From contig PWGY01000207.1 in NCBI GenBank assembly GCA_003554665.1, forward strand, positions 1 to 7,164: a DNA stretch of 7,164 nucleotides. The letters run 5' to 3'. A program made the position numbers and the translations under genes. This document shows positions 1-6,174 of this stretch, one piece after another. The notes under the pieces were generated by a model. It was not told the DNA's origin. It saw nothing but the letters and a program-made list of their open reading frames with translations, and ran no database searches. The stretch is from Bacteroidales bacterium. Its GTDB lineage: Bacteria; Bacteroidota; Bacteroidia; Bacteroidales; UBA7960. Positions within the stretch are counted from its first letter, which is position 1; each line of letters begins with the position of its first letter.

Positions 1-51
1 AACAAGATCAAACATCTGCTGCCTGCGGCTGGTCGTTGTGTTTTCTTCCAT
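1..51 (-). CDS. Start of a small IS66-type accessory gene (TnpA-like), partial
   Basis: Seventeen codons run from an ATG at 51-49 to the window edge, giving MEENTTTSRRQQMFDLV. Short IS66 accessory proteins of the Bacteroidota commonly begin with a polar stretch followed by a pattern like (R/K)-x-x-M-(F/Y)-x-L-V, the first helix of a helix-turn-helix DNA-binding fold. This start fits that pattern. Its position, about 70 bases inside the proposed terminus, is where the first IS66 gene would be expected. Only the N-terminus is visible, so the assignment depends on the IS terminus next to it. The alternative is a chance open frame. Confidence 0.5.
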   Translation of the reverse strand, partial: MEENTTTSRRQQMFDLV

Positions 52-121
52 GGGTGTTTTTTGCCAGCTAAAGTACCGCAGGGAATAACACCAGTCAAGA
101 TGCACTAGGCCGAAGGCTTAC
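1..121 (-). mobile_element. End of an IS66-like insertion sequence (partial, continues left of window)
   Basis: On the minus strand the sequence changes character at position 121, where it begins GTAAGCCTTCGG. IS66-family elements typically start with GTAA-type terminal inverted repeats and make 8-bp target duplications. About 70 bases inside this terminus a small reading frame starts (51 down to 1) that resembles the first gene of Bacteroidota IS66-type elements. The boundary also coincides with the point where the DUF3078 gene loses its family sequence, so two independent signals place the junction between 121 and 122. If the call is right, the target duplication on this side is the plus-strand sequence ATCAATAC at 122-129, and a copy should flank the other IS end outside the window. 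The element and the interrupted gene read in the same direction. The family assignment comes from recall of the terminus and of tnpA-like starts, not from a database comparison. Confidence 0.72.
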
Positions 122-613
122 ATCAATACCCAGTGAAAGGGTCAGCTCTCCGGGAGCCATGAAGCGGGAAGAATACTGCTCATCATCACGGCTGCGGTAT
201 CCCTTGTCAAACTGGGTCTGAAACTCAGTCTGCATAGTTGTTCTGAAGTGCGGAGAGATTTCACGGCCCAGCCTGGAGCTGTAACGGATACGGTCTTCGT
301 TCTTCCTCATTGACTCACCCTCTGATTTAATGATGCCATAACGCAAATTCAGGCGGTTTTCCCATTCCAGGTATTTTCCGTCAAAATCAGCCCTGAAGTT
401 TGCGATGCTGCTGGAGGACAAACTGTTTTCCCCTCCTTTTTCCCAGTATGAAAACGAAGCCTGGCTTAGCTGTTGGCTGAAAAAACCACTGATTTTCCAT
501 GGACTTTCATCTGATTCCTCATTATCTTTGGTGCTCTCAGCAAAGGAAGGGACAATGATAAGTACTGCCAGAAAAATGAAAACAATAAAAGATAAAGAAG
601 TTTGAAGGGACAT
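95..613 (-). pseudogene. DUF3078-family envelope protein, C-terminus cut off by an insertion sequence
   Basis: The protein starts at ATG 613-611 with a clear Sec signal peptide: a hydrophobic core at residues 8-21 and likely cleavage after the SFA at 23-25. The mature part follows the DUF3078 pattern known from Bacteroidota. W39-K40 opens the domain, then come a Ser/Gln-rich strand, W57 with K59-G60-G61-E62-N63, W84-E85-N86 with a following R91-Y92-G93, a T133-Q134-F135 with G138-Y139, and F151-x-A-P-G155 leading to L161-G162-I-D164. In intact relatives the last motif continues with Tyr-Lys-Pro and roughly another hundred residues. Here, after D164, the frame enters the IS terminus, reads eight foreign residues (165-172) and stops. 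Alternating polar and aromatic strands suggest an outer-membrane or periplasmic beta-rich protein, whose function is unknown for the family. With the final strands missing it is probably non-functional. A longer upstream reading frame overlaps the SDR gene and lacks a signal peptide at its start, so the 613 start is preferred. Confidence 0.8.
122..129. repeat. Presumed 8-bp target-site duplication next to the IS end (one copy visible)
   Basis: The eight bases ATCAATAC lie immediately outside the GTAAGC terminus at 121. They encode part of the Gly-Ile-Asp of the DUF3078 gene. IS66 insertions duplicate 8 bp, so the same octamer should follow the other end of the element. The second copy lies outside the window, so this is a prediction rather than an observation. 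Confidence 0.4.
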
Positions 614-742
614 AAACAAATGGGTTGTTGGTTGTTGGTTCTTATGGGCAAAGAGCTTTGGCGGTAGCCCGTATTCCGTGGCCGGAGCTGCGTGGTTGTT
701 GGTTGTTGCATTATAAACGAAATTAACCAAAAGTTGTTTGTT
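614..742. other. Divergent intergenic spacer without a gene
   Basis: This 129-bp spacer separates the minus-strand DUF3078 gene from the plus-strand SDR gene. I find no perfect TAnnTTTG box in either direction. The closest on the minus strand is TAATTTCG, with one mismatch, next to a TATAAT-like hexamer around 710-716. Much of the spacer is taken up by two GTTG-rich arms and the segment between them, listed separately. Frames crossing it in either direction translate to low-complexity Gln/Pro/Thr-rich peptide and are not credible genes. Confidence 0.6.
623..708. repeat. GTTGTTG-rich 15-bp direct repeat flanking a GC-richer foldable segment
   Basis: The 15-mer GGTTGTTGGTTGTTG occurs at 623-637 and again, identically, at 694-708. 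The 56 bases between the copies are less AT-rich than the neighbouring spacer. They hold a short interrupted palindrome CAAAG-AG-CTTTG (649-660) and a possible stem in which 654-662 pairs with 681-689, including two G-U pairs. Simple GTTG arms around a conserved core are what a dispersed intergenic repeat of the Bacteroidota would look like. With one copy visible, this could equally be local tandem slippage. It lies between divergent genes and would be part of one or both leaders. Confidence 0.55.
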
Positions 743-1525
743 ATGAAAAAAAAAGTGTTTTTGATCAGTGGCGGAAGCTCGGGAATCGGGCTTGCAATTG
801 TGGCCGGATTGGCCACGGAAGGACATCAGGTTATTTCCCTCAGTCGCAGCAGGGAAAAAATTGAAAGAGGACTGAAGCAATATCCTGATCTGACAAACAA
901 AGTGGACTTCATTACCGGTGACATTTCCAGTGAACAGGATGCCGAAAAGGTCCGGAAACACGTGTCTGAGAACTATGGTGTTTTACACGGTTTGGTGAAC
1001 AATGCAGGGGTACTGACAAAAGGTACCATGGAAACCATCAGCGTGGAAGACTGGAAATTCACCCTGGACGTCAACCTGACAGGACCATATATTTTTACCA
1101 AAGCCCTGCTGCCTTTATTGAAAAAGGCCGGGAGTGCATCTGTGGTGAATATTTCTTCAGTCGCCGGGCTGAAACCGGGAACCAGTGTGGCTTATTCAGT
1201 ATCCAAAGCCGGACTTGACATGCTGACCCGGTTTTTGGCAGGTGATCTTGGCCCCTATAAAATCCGTGTCAACTCGGTAAACCCGGGACTTGTCCGAACC
1301 AATATACACCTGGACAATAAAGTTGTGGCAGACAGGGATGCCTATGAAGCCATGCTGGATAAGGCCAGACCACGTTATCCGCTTGGGGAGATTGGCGAAC
1401 CCGAGGATATCGCCAATATGGTGATGTTTCTTCTTTCTGATGATGCGGCATGGATAAGTGGCAGCATCATCCCGGTAGACGGCGGTGTTATGGTGGAAAA
1501 TGACCTGATCCCTCCGAAAAAATAA
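743..1525 (+). CDS. Short-chain dehydrogenase/reductase (classical SDR, FabG-like)
   Basis: The 260-residue product is a complete classical SDR, an NAD(P)-dependent carbonyl/alcohol oxidoreductase with a single Rossmann fold, expected in the cytoplasm. The cofactor-binding turn is GGSSGIG at 10-16, where the family usually has TGxxxGIG, with serine at position 9. The NNAG motif is at 86-89. The catalytic tetrad is N111, S138, Y151 and K155, which matches the standard SDR numbering exactly. N180-P181-G182 and the C-terminal PVDGG at 244-248 are also typical. Arginine 35 just after the second strand hints at NADPH preference. The substrate cannot be told from sequence; FabG, polyol and steroid-type reductases share these motifs. 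ATG 743 is chosen because family homology begins there; an extension to 692 would add residues encoded by the spacer repeat. Codons 2-4 form a run of nine A bases. The gene converges on the metallo-hydrolase with 19 bp between stop codons. Confidence 0.92.
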   Translation: MKKKVFLISGGSSGIGLAIVAGLATEGHQVISLSRSREKIERGLKQYPDLTNKVDFITGDISSEQDAEKVRKHVSENYGVLHGLVNNAGVLTKGTMETISVEDWKFTLDVNLTGPYIFTKALLPLLKKAGSASVVNISSVAGLKPGTSVAYSVSKAGLDMLTRFLAGDLGPYKIRVNSVNPGLVRTNIHLDNKVVADRDAYEAMLDKARPRYPLGEIGEPEDIANMVMFLLSDDAAWISGSIIPVDGGVMVENDLIPPKK

Positions 1526-1544
1526 CAGCTGCTTCCAGGGGGGG

Positions 1545-2402
1545 CTAATGCTCAGCTCCTGGCTTCAGTTCTTCCAGGGTAAAAATATCTTTGGGCCGGA
1601 TACCTTTGGGAGTTTCTTTCAATGTGCAGCATTCATTGTCGTAGTCGTGCTCAAATACCAGCACATAATCCTCCCTGACTGCCCTTGAAAGAAACTCTTG
1701 TTTTTCTTCCATGGATCGGACAGGATCGATATCAAAACTGGGGACGTAGGCGAGAGGAATGTTTCCCACGGCTGAAATAAAATCTGCCATAAAGGCTACC
1801 TTACGGCCATGATAGTCAAAGATGGGAACAATCTGACCGGCAGTATGCCCGCTTTTAATCTCCAGGTATACCCCTTCACAGAACGGACCCGCTTCATGAA
1901 TAAACTCAAGCTGCCCTGAATCGTACAGAGGCATCAGATTTTCTTCAAAATATGAAGCTGCTTCACGGGGGTTGGGGTTCATAGCTGAATCCCAGTGTTC
2001 TTTTGAACAATAATGCGTTGCGTTCGGGAACACAAGCTCAGGCGTCTTCCCGTCTTCCCCCCATTTGACGGCACCACCCACATGATCAAAATGGAGGTGG
2101 GTAAGGATTACATCGGTAACTTGCCCGGGATTGTAACCATGCTTTTTCAGGGATTTCTCCAGGCTCTCATCACCAAAAAGATGATAAAAACTGAAGAATT
2201 TCTCACTTTGCTTATTTCCCATTCCCACATCAACAAGAATAAGCCTGTTGCCGGTATCGGCAAGAAGGCAACGTGAAGTAAGCGGAATCATATTGTTTTC
2301 GTCCGCTTTTACATATTTTTCCCAGATGGCTTTTGGAACCACACCAAAGCAGGCGCCGCCGTCCATTTTAAAGTTTTCGGCTATTACAGGATACAGTTTC
2401 AT
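1545..2402 (-). CDS. MBL-fold metallo-hydrolase, lactonase-like
   Basis: This 285-residue protein belongs to the metallo-beta-lactamase superfamily. The signature HxHxDH is at 102-107 (H102, H104, D106, H107) in the context THLHFDHVGG. The further metal ligands fit H186 in SGHTAGQ, D207 in MADF and H252 in FEHD, so a complete dinuclear zinc site is present. Length and motif spacing resemble the AiiA/AttM N-acyl-homoserine-lactonase group more than glyoxalase II or RNase Z, but the group also holds hydrolases of other esters and lactones, so the substrate stays open. No signal peptide is seen, which suggests a cytoplasmic location. ATG 2402-2400 is chosen because it gives a normal N-terminus; longer upstream frames run antisense into mpl and through the promoter region. 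A perfect TAnnTTTG box lies 22 bases upstream. The gene has its own promoter and is transcribed away from the mpl block. Confidence 0.9.
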   Translation of the reverse strand: MKLYPVIAENFKMDGGACFGVVPKAIWEKYVKADENNMIPLTSRCLLADTGNRLILVDVGMGNKQSEKFFSFYHLFGDESLEKSLKKHGYNPGQVTDVILTHLHFDHVGGAVKWGEDGKTPELVFPNATHYCSKEHWDSAMNPNPREAASYFEENLMPLYDSGQLEFIHEAGPFCEGVYLEIKSGHTAGQIVPIFDYHGRKVAFMADFISAVGNIPLAYVPSFDIDPVRSMEEKQEFLSRAVREDYVLVFEHDYDNECCTLKETPKGIRPKDIFTLEELKPGAEH

Positions 2403-2424
2403 GATGTTGAATTTTTCTTTCCGG

Positions 2425-2432
2425 CAAAAATA
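2425..2432 (-). promoter_or_regulatory. Bacteroidota -7 box (TATTTTTG) for the metallo-hydrolase gene
   Basis: The minus strand reads TATTTTTG, a perfect match to the Bacteroidota -7 consensus TAnnTTTG, 22 bases before ATG 2402. The nearest -33 candidate, TTTG at 2460-2457, is 24 bases further upstream, a little more than usual. The -7 part is therefore convincing and the -33 part weak. Confidence 0.55.
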
Positions 2433-2476
2433 CAAATTTTGTGTGCGGGAAGCGGCCAAATACAGCGAAGTTCCAC

Positions 2477-2506
2477 TTTTCAGGCCAACAAAAACATTTA
2501 TCTTTA
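2477..2506 (+). promoter_or_regulatory. Probable promoter of the mpl-ung-rlmB-lutA-coaW block
   Basis: TATCTTTA at 2499-2506 differs from the Bacteroidota -7 consensus TAnnTTTG only at the last base. A TTTT that could serve as a weak -33 element lies 18 bases upstream at 2477-2480. The box ends 22 bases before ATG 2529, the same spacing as the divergent promoter on the other strand. This is the only credible promoter seen upstream of the five co-directional genes. Confidence 0.45.
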
Positions 2507-2528
2507 CAACACCAAACAGCAAATGCCC

Positions 2529-3896
2529 ATGAAGGTTCACTTCATTGCCATCGGTGGCAGTGCCATGCATAACCTGGCCATTGCTCTTCACAAACAGGGA
2601 GCTGTGGTGAGCGGTTCAGACGATGAAATTTTTGACCCCTCCCGCAGCCGTTTGCTGCATTACGGATTGCTGCCTGACACCACCGGCTGGGCGCCGGACA
2701 GGATACATCCGGGGCTGGATGCGGTCATTGTGGGGATGCATGCCAAAGCAGACAATCCTGAACTGGCTAAAGCCAGGAAACTGGGGCTGACTGTGTACTC
2801 ATACCCTGAGTTCCTTTACAGGCAGTCTGCTGATAAAACCCGGGTGGTGATTGGCGGGAGCCATGGAAAAACAACCATTACCGCCATAATCCTGCATGTG
2901 CTCAACCATCACGGAATTGATACGGATTATATGGTCGGCGCCCAGCTGGAAGGTTTCGAGGTAATGGTCAGACTTTCTGATGATGCGCCGTTTATGATCA
3001 TGGAAGGGGATGAATCCCCCAGCTCACCCAACGATCCGAGACCCAAGTTTCATCTATATAAGCCATCCGTTGGCCTGATCAGTGGAATTGCCTGGGATCA
3101 CATTAACGTTTTTAAAACCTTTGATCAATACCTGGACCAGTTTCAAAAATTCATCAGCTGTATTGAAGATAATGGTGTACTGATATACAATGCTGAAGAC
3201 CCTGAGGTCAAAAAACTGTGTGAACACAATGCCGGCAAAAACCTTCAATTGTTACCATACCATACACCCCGATATGAGATCAAAGACGGAATCAGTTATG
3301 TCATGTATCCGGCTTCAGAGCCTCTTCCTGTCAGGATTTTCGGGAAGCACAATATGCTGAACCTGGAAGCTGCCCGAATTGTCTGCAGGCAACTGGGGGT
3401 TTCAGATGACATGTTTTCAGATGCCATTTCTCATTTCAGGGGAGCAAGCAGGCGTTTGGAAGTATTGTATGATGACAACGGATATAAAGTGATACGTGAT
3501 TTTGCCCATGCCCCTTCCAAGGTATCTGCTACGGTCAGGGCCGTAAAAGATCAGTTTCCTGAAAAAGAAATGGTTGCCTGCCTCGAACTGCATACCTACA
3601 GCAGCCTCAGTCGTGATTATTTGCCCCATTACCGCCACAGCCTGGATCCAGCCGACAGGGCCATTGTATTCTATAGTCCGCATGCCCTTGCCCTGAAAAG
3701 GCTTCCGGCTCTTTCACCTGAATTGGTTACCGAAGCATTCAGTAAAGAAGGATTGCAGGTGATCACCGACCCCGTTTTACTTGCTTCGGCCATTTCAGAG
3801 GTCGTTCATGAAAACAGCTGTTTGCTGATGATGAGTTCCGGCCACTTTGGTGGTCTGGATCTGGGTCAACTGACCGGCAAATTCAAACGTACTTAA
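2529..3896 (+). CDS. mpl: UDP-N-acetylmuramate:L-alanyl-gamma-D-glutamyl-meso-diaminopimelate ligase
   Basis: Mpl is a cytoplasmic, ATP-dependent Mur-family ligase that attaches the recycled murein tripeptide L-Ala-gamma-D-Glu-meso-DAP to UDP-MurNAc, returning turnover products to peptidoglycan synthesis. The 455 residues show the three Mur domains. An N-terminal UDP-binding domain starts with HFIAIGGSAMHNLA (4-17), and the central ATPase carries the P-loop GGSHGKTT (109-116), EGDE (159-162) and the H191/N193 region. The C-terminal domain is entered through HNMLN (274-278) and carries DFAHAP (324-329). The opening HFIAIGG..MHNLA separates Mpl from MurC. ATG 2529 places this motif where the family has it; an in-frame ATG two codons earlier (2523) is possible. 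The gene implies DAP-type peptidoglycan. It leads a five-gene run, with ung starting 18 bases after its stop. No frameshift or missing motif is seen. Confidence 0.95.
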   Translation: MKVHFIAIGGSAMHNLAIALHKQGAVVSGSDDEIFDPSRSRLLHYGLLPDTTGWAPDRIHPGLDAVIVGMHAKADNPELAKARKLGLTVYSYPEFLYRQSADKTRVVIGGSHGKTTITAIILHVLNHHGIDTDYMVGAQLEGFEVMVRLSDDAPFMIMEGDESPSSPNDPRPKFHLYKPSVGLISGIAWDHINVFKTFDQYLDQFQKFISCIEDNGVLIYNAEDPEVKKLCEHNAGKNLQLLPYHTPRYEIKDGISYVMYPASEPLPVRIFGKHNMLNLEAARIVCRQLGVSDDMFSDAISHFRGASRRLEVLYDDNGYKVIRDFAHAPSKVSATVRAVKDQFPEKEMVACLELHTYSSLSRDYLPHYRHSLDPADRAIVFYSPHALALKRLPALSPELVTEAFSKEGLQVITDPVLLASAISEVVHENSCLLMMSSGHFGGLDLGQLTGKFKRT

Positions 3897-3914
3897 ACAG
3901 GTAACAAACTATCT

Positions 3915-4616
3915 ATGGAGCAGCTTAACACAGATCAACCCAATGTAAAACCTGTCATTGAAGAAAGCTGGAGGAAAGTCTTGTCGGATGAATTTGCCGC
4001 ACCTTATTTCCGGGAATTAAAAAATTTCCTGGTGGAGGAAAAAAAGAAATACAATATTTATCCGCCCGGAAAGCAAATTTTTGCAGCTTTTGACAACACA
4101 CCATTCCATGAAGTAAAAGTTGTGATTCTGGGGCAGGACCCCTATCACGGATCGGGTCAGGCACACGGGTTGTGTTTTTCAGTCAGCAAGGGAGTGAGAC
4201 AACCCCCTTCCCTTAAAAATATATTTAAAGAGTTGAATGACGACCTGGGGGTTCCCGAACCCGATCATGGCTACCTTGGTTCGTGGGCGAGGCAAGGTGT
4301 TTTGCTTTTGAATGCAACCCTGACTGTCAGGGCCAGGCAGCCTGGGTCACATCAGAACAAAGGCTGGGAGAGATTTACAGATGCTGCCATTGTAGCTTTG
4401 TCGGAACAGCGAAGCGGACTCGTTTTTTTATTATGGGGGAGTTATGCCCAGGCCAAAACAGGCATTATCGATACAGGGAAACACCATGTACTTAAAGCAC
4501 CCCACCCCTCTCCTTTTTCAGCTGCCAGGGGTTTTTTCGGCTGCAGGCACTTCTCGGCAACCAACAGACTCCTTAAAGAACAGGGGAAAGACGAAATCGA
4601 GTGGGCCGTGAAATAA
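3915..4616 (+). CDS. ung: Uracil-DNA glycosylase, family 1
   Basis: Ung removes uracil from DNA by cleaving the N-glycosidic bond, the first step of base-excision repair of deaminated cytosine or misincorporated dUMP. The 233-residue length is normal for the family. Motif A, GQDPYHG, is at 73-79 with D75 as the water-activating residue. F88 in CFSV is the uracil-stacking phenylalanine, and LLNATLTV contains the uracil-recognising N133. Motif B, HPSPFSA, is at 197-203 with catalytic H197. Position 201 is phenylalanine where E. coli and human enzymes have the leucine that wedges into the DNA helix. The rest of the loop, RGFFGCRHFS (205-214), is canonical. The ATG at 3915 is 18 bases after mpl, and 46 bases separate the stop from rlmB. 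Probably co-transcribed with both. Confidence 0.96.
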   Translation: MEQLNTDQPNVKPVIEESWRKVLSDEFAAPYFRELKNFLVEEKKKYNIYPPGKQIFAAFDNTPFHEVKVVILGQDPYHGSGQAHGLCFSVSKGVRQPPSLKNIFKELNDDLGVPEPDHGYLGSWARQGVLLLNATLTVRARQPGSHQNKGWERFTDAAIVALSEQRSGLVFLLWGSYAQAKTGIIDTGKHHVLKAPHPSPFSAARGFFGCRHFSATNRLLKEQGKDEIEWAVK

Positions 4617-4662
4617 AAATAATTGCGAACTTTGGCCTCATAATCATCAAACATAAACTGTT

Positions 4663-5397
4663 TTGGACAATTATATTTTTGGCATAAGGCCACTGCTGGA
4701 AAGCCTTGACAGCGGACAAAAACCCGAAAAGGTTCTGATACAGCAAGGGCTGACCGGAGATACCTTCCAGCAATTGTTTGCTAAGATCAGGGCGTTGAAA
4801 GTTCCTTTTCAGCACGTACCATCCGCCCGCCTGAATAAAATCACCAACAAAAATCACCAGGGGGTGATTGCCATCATGCCGGTAATCGAATACCACTCCC
4901 TTGAAACCCTCTTGCCGGGCATATTCGAAAGCGGTGAGACACCTCTTCTTGTTTTGCTTGATGGTGTCACTGACGTGCGAAACATGGGTGCAATTGCCCG
5001 GACCGCAGAATGCGCGGGTGTGCATGCACTGGTTTTGCCTGAAAAAGGAGGAGCACCTGTCAATGCGGATGCGGTTAAGGCATCTGCTGGTGCACTTTCA
5101 CGCATACCTGTCTGCAAAGAAGAAAACCTGCTGCATGCCATTGCTTTTTTGAAAGAATGCGGAATCAAACTGCTTGCCCTGGATGACAGGGGTAAAACCA
5201 ACCTGTATGATGAAAACCTGACCGGACCAATGGCAGTCATCATGGGGGCCGAAGACAAAGGGGTTTCGGCTGCTGTACGAAAGCTGTCCAATACCTGCGT
5301 TTCAATCCCCATGAAAGGACATATTGCTTCACTGAATGTGTCTGTGGCAACCGGGATTGTGGTATTTGAAACCCAGCGGCAACGTACCCATCAATAA
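4663..5397 (+). CDS. rlmB: SpoU/TrmH-family rRNA ribose 2'-O-methyltransferase, RlmB-like, TTG start
   Basis: The 244-residue product is a SPOUT-class methyltransferase that uses S-adenosylmethionine to methylate a ribose 2'-hydroxyl; RlmB acts on G2251 in the 23S rRNA P-loop. The N-terminal substrate-binding domain begins with NYIFGIRPLLES (3-14), typical of RlmB. SPOUT motif 1 spans 99-116 with N107 and R113. Motif 2 is MGAEDKG (194-200) with E197. Motif 3 is IPMKGHIASLNVSVA (215-229) with S223 and N225, forming the knot that holds the cofactor. The start is a TTG at 4663: the frame has a stop at 4654-4656, no ATG or GTG lies between, and homology begins directly after the TTG. Weak initiation could keep expression low. 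Only three bases separate the stop from the next gene. RlmB is the best fit, but a TrmH-family enzyme with another rRNA target is possible. Confidence 0.9.
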   Translation: MDNYIFGIRPLLESLDSGQKPEKVLIQQGLTGDTFQQLFAKIRALKVPFQHVPSARLNKITNKNHQGVIAIMPVIEYHSLETLLPGIFESGETPLLVLLDGVTDVRNMGAIARTAECAGVHALVLPEKGGAPVNADAVKASAGALSRIPVCKEENLLHAIAFLKECGIKLLALDDRGKTNLYDENLTGPMAVIMGAEDKGVSAAVRKLSNTCVSIPMKGHIASLNVSVATGIVVFETQRQRTHQ

Positions 5398-5400
5398 ATT

Positions 5401-6156
5401 ATGAGCAAGGAAAGATTACATACGGGTTTGTTCATTCCATGTTTTATAGATCAGTTGTTTCCACAAACCGGTTTCAGCATGCTGAAGGTGCTGGAAAGAG
5501 CGGATCAGGTCAGGCAGAAACATATGAAGTTCCATTATAATCCGGAACAAACCTGTTGCGGGCAGGCAGCATTCAATAGCGGATTCTGGGATGAAGCCAA
5601 ACATCTTGGGGAAAAGTTCATCAGGGATTTTTCCGGATTCAATTATGTGGTTGCCCCCTCAGCATCCTGTACTGCCATGGTAAGGAACTATCATACCCGG
5701 ATGTTTTACAACTCTGCACTGCACAACGAAAGCAACTATTTGCGCCGCAAGATTTTTGAGTTCACGGATTTTCTGGTAAACGTAATGGAGGCAGAAGATC
5801 TGGAGGTTACTTTTGAAGGAAGGGTATGTTTCCATGATTCCTGCGCTGCTTTGCGGGAGTACGGACTCGGTGATCAGCCCAGGAAATTGCTCAGCCATGT
5901 CAGGGGCCTTGAGTTACTTGAGATGCCGCACAATGATGTCTGTTGCGGTTTCGGGGGTTCATTTGCCCTGAAACATGAAGCCATTTCAACGGCCATGGCA
6001 GAGCAAAAAATCCAACATGCACTGGATACTGGTGCAGGGTATATTGTTTCCACAGAATCCTCCTGTCTGATGCACCTTGAGGGATATATCAGCAAACACA
6101 AAATCCCAATTCAAACCATTCATATTGCGGACCTGCTCGCCAAAGAGTTGTCCTGA
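5401..6156 (+). CDS. LutA-like (Fe-S)-binding protein with two cysteine-rich CCG domains
   Basis: The 251 residues match the LutA/YkgE type: two CCG (cysteine-rich) domains in tandem, as in subunits of lactate, glycolate and heterodisulfide redox enzymes. The first domain has C14, C52-C53-G54 and C90; the second has C148, C181-C182-G183 and C222. In both, the final CxxC of the classical motif is reduced to one cysteine (SASC at 87-90 and ESSC at 219-222), so the metal site may differ from that of HdrB. LutA normally works with LutB (an Fe-S protein with a LUD domain) and LutC in oxidising L-lactate to pyruvate, but neither is in this window. Here the gene sits 3 bases after rlmB and 18 before a pantothenate kinase. 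It has no signal peptide or membrane segment, so it is probably cytoplasmic. The family call is strong; a role in lactate use is only an inference. Confidence 0.85.
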   Translation: MSKERLHTGLFIPCFIDQLFPQTGFSMLKVLERADQVRQKHMKFHYNPEQTCCGQAAFNSGFWDEAKHLGEKFIRDFSGFNYVVAPSASCTAMVRNYHTRMFYNSALHNESNYLRRKIFEFTDFLVNVMEAEDLEVTFEGRVCFHDSCAALREYGLGDQPRKLLSHVRGLELLEMPHNDVCCGFGGSFALKHEAISTAMAEQKIQHALDTGAGYIVSTESSCLMHLEGYISKHKIPIQTIHIADLLAKELS

Positions 6157-6174
6157 AAACTTAAAATTCGGCTG

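Noticed and set aside
692..742. N-terminal extension of the SDR protein
   Set aside because: The extra 17 residues are encoded by the spacer and repeat; the 743 start gives exact standard SDR numbering for all four catalytic residues.
466..816. 116-residue minus-strand frame with Gln/Pro/Thr-rich segments
   Set aside because: It overlaps two real genes and the GTTG-rich repeat; its composition comes from the repeat, not from a protein family.
614..961. Upstream extension of the DUF3078 frame to 961 on the minus strand
   Set aside because: It runs antisense to the SDR gene and through the repeat spacer, and it would bury the clear signal peptide that starts at 613.
1526..1544. Possible bidirectional terminator between the convergent genes, including a run of seven G
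   Set aside because: Only a 5-bp CCAGG/CCTGG pairing could be found, with no T-run on either strand. The G run is intergenic and too short to claim phase variation.
1545..2402. Quorum-quenching island made of the SDR and the lactonase-like hydrolase
   Set aside because: The genes are convergent with separate promoters, and the metal-site motifs do not fix a substrate, so no joint function is supported.
2403..2591. Upstream extension of the metallo-hydrolase frame
   Set aside because: It crosses the divergent promoter region and is antisense to the first codons of mpl.
4674..4681. TATTTTTG box matching the Bacteroidota -7 consensus near the rlmB start
   Set aside because: It lies inside the coding sequence and is produced by the conserved Tyr-Ile-Phe-Gly codons; no -33 element is at the right distance.
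4573..5312. Two minus-strand frames of about 150 residues inside the RlmB-like gene
   Set aside because: They are complementary shadows of a gene with full SPOUT motifs and have no recognisable domain.
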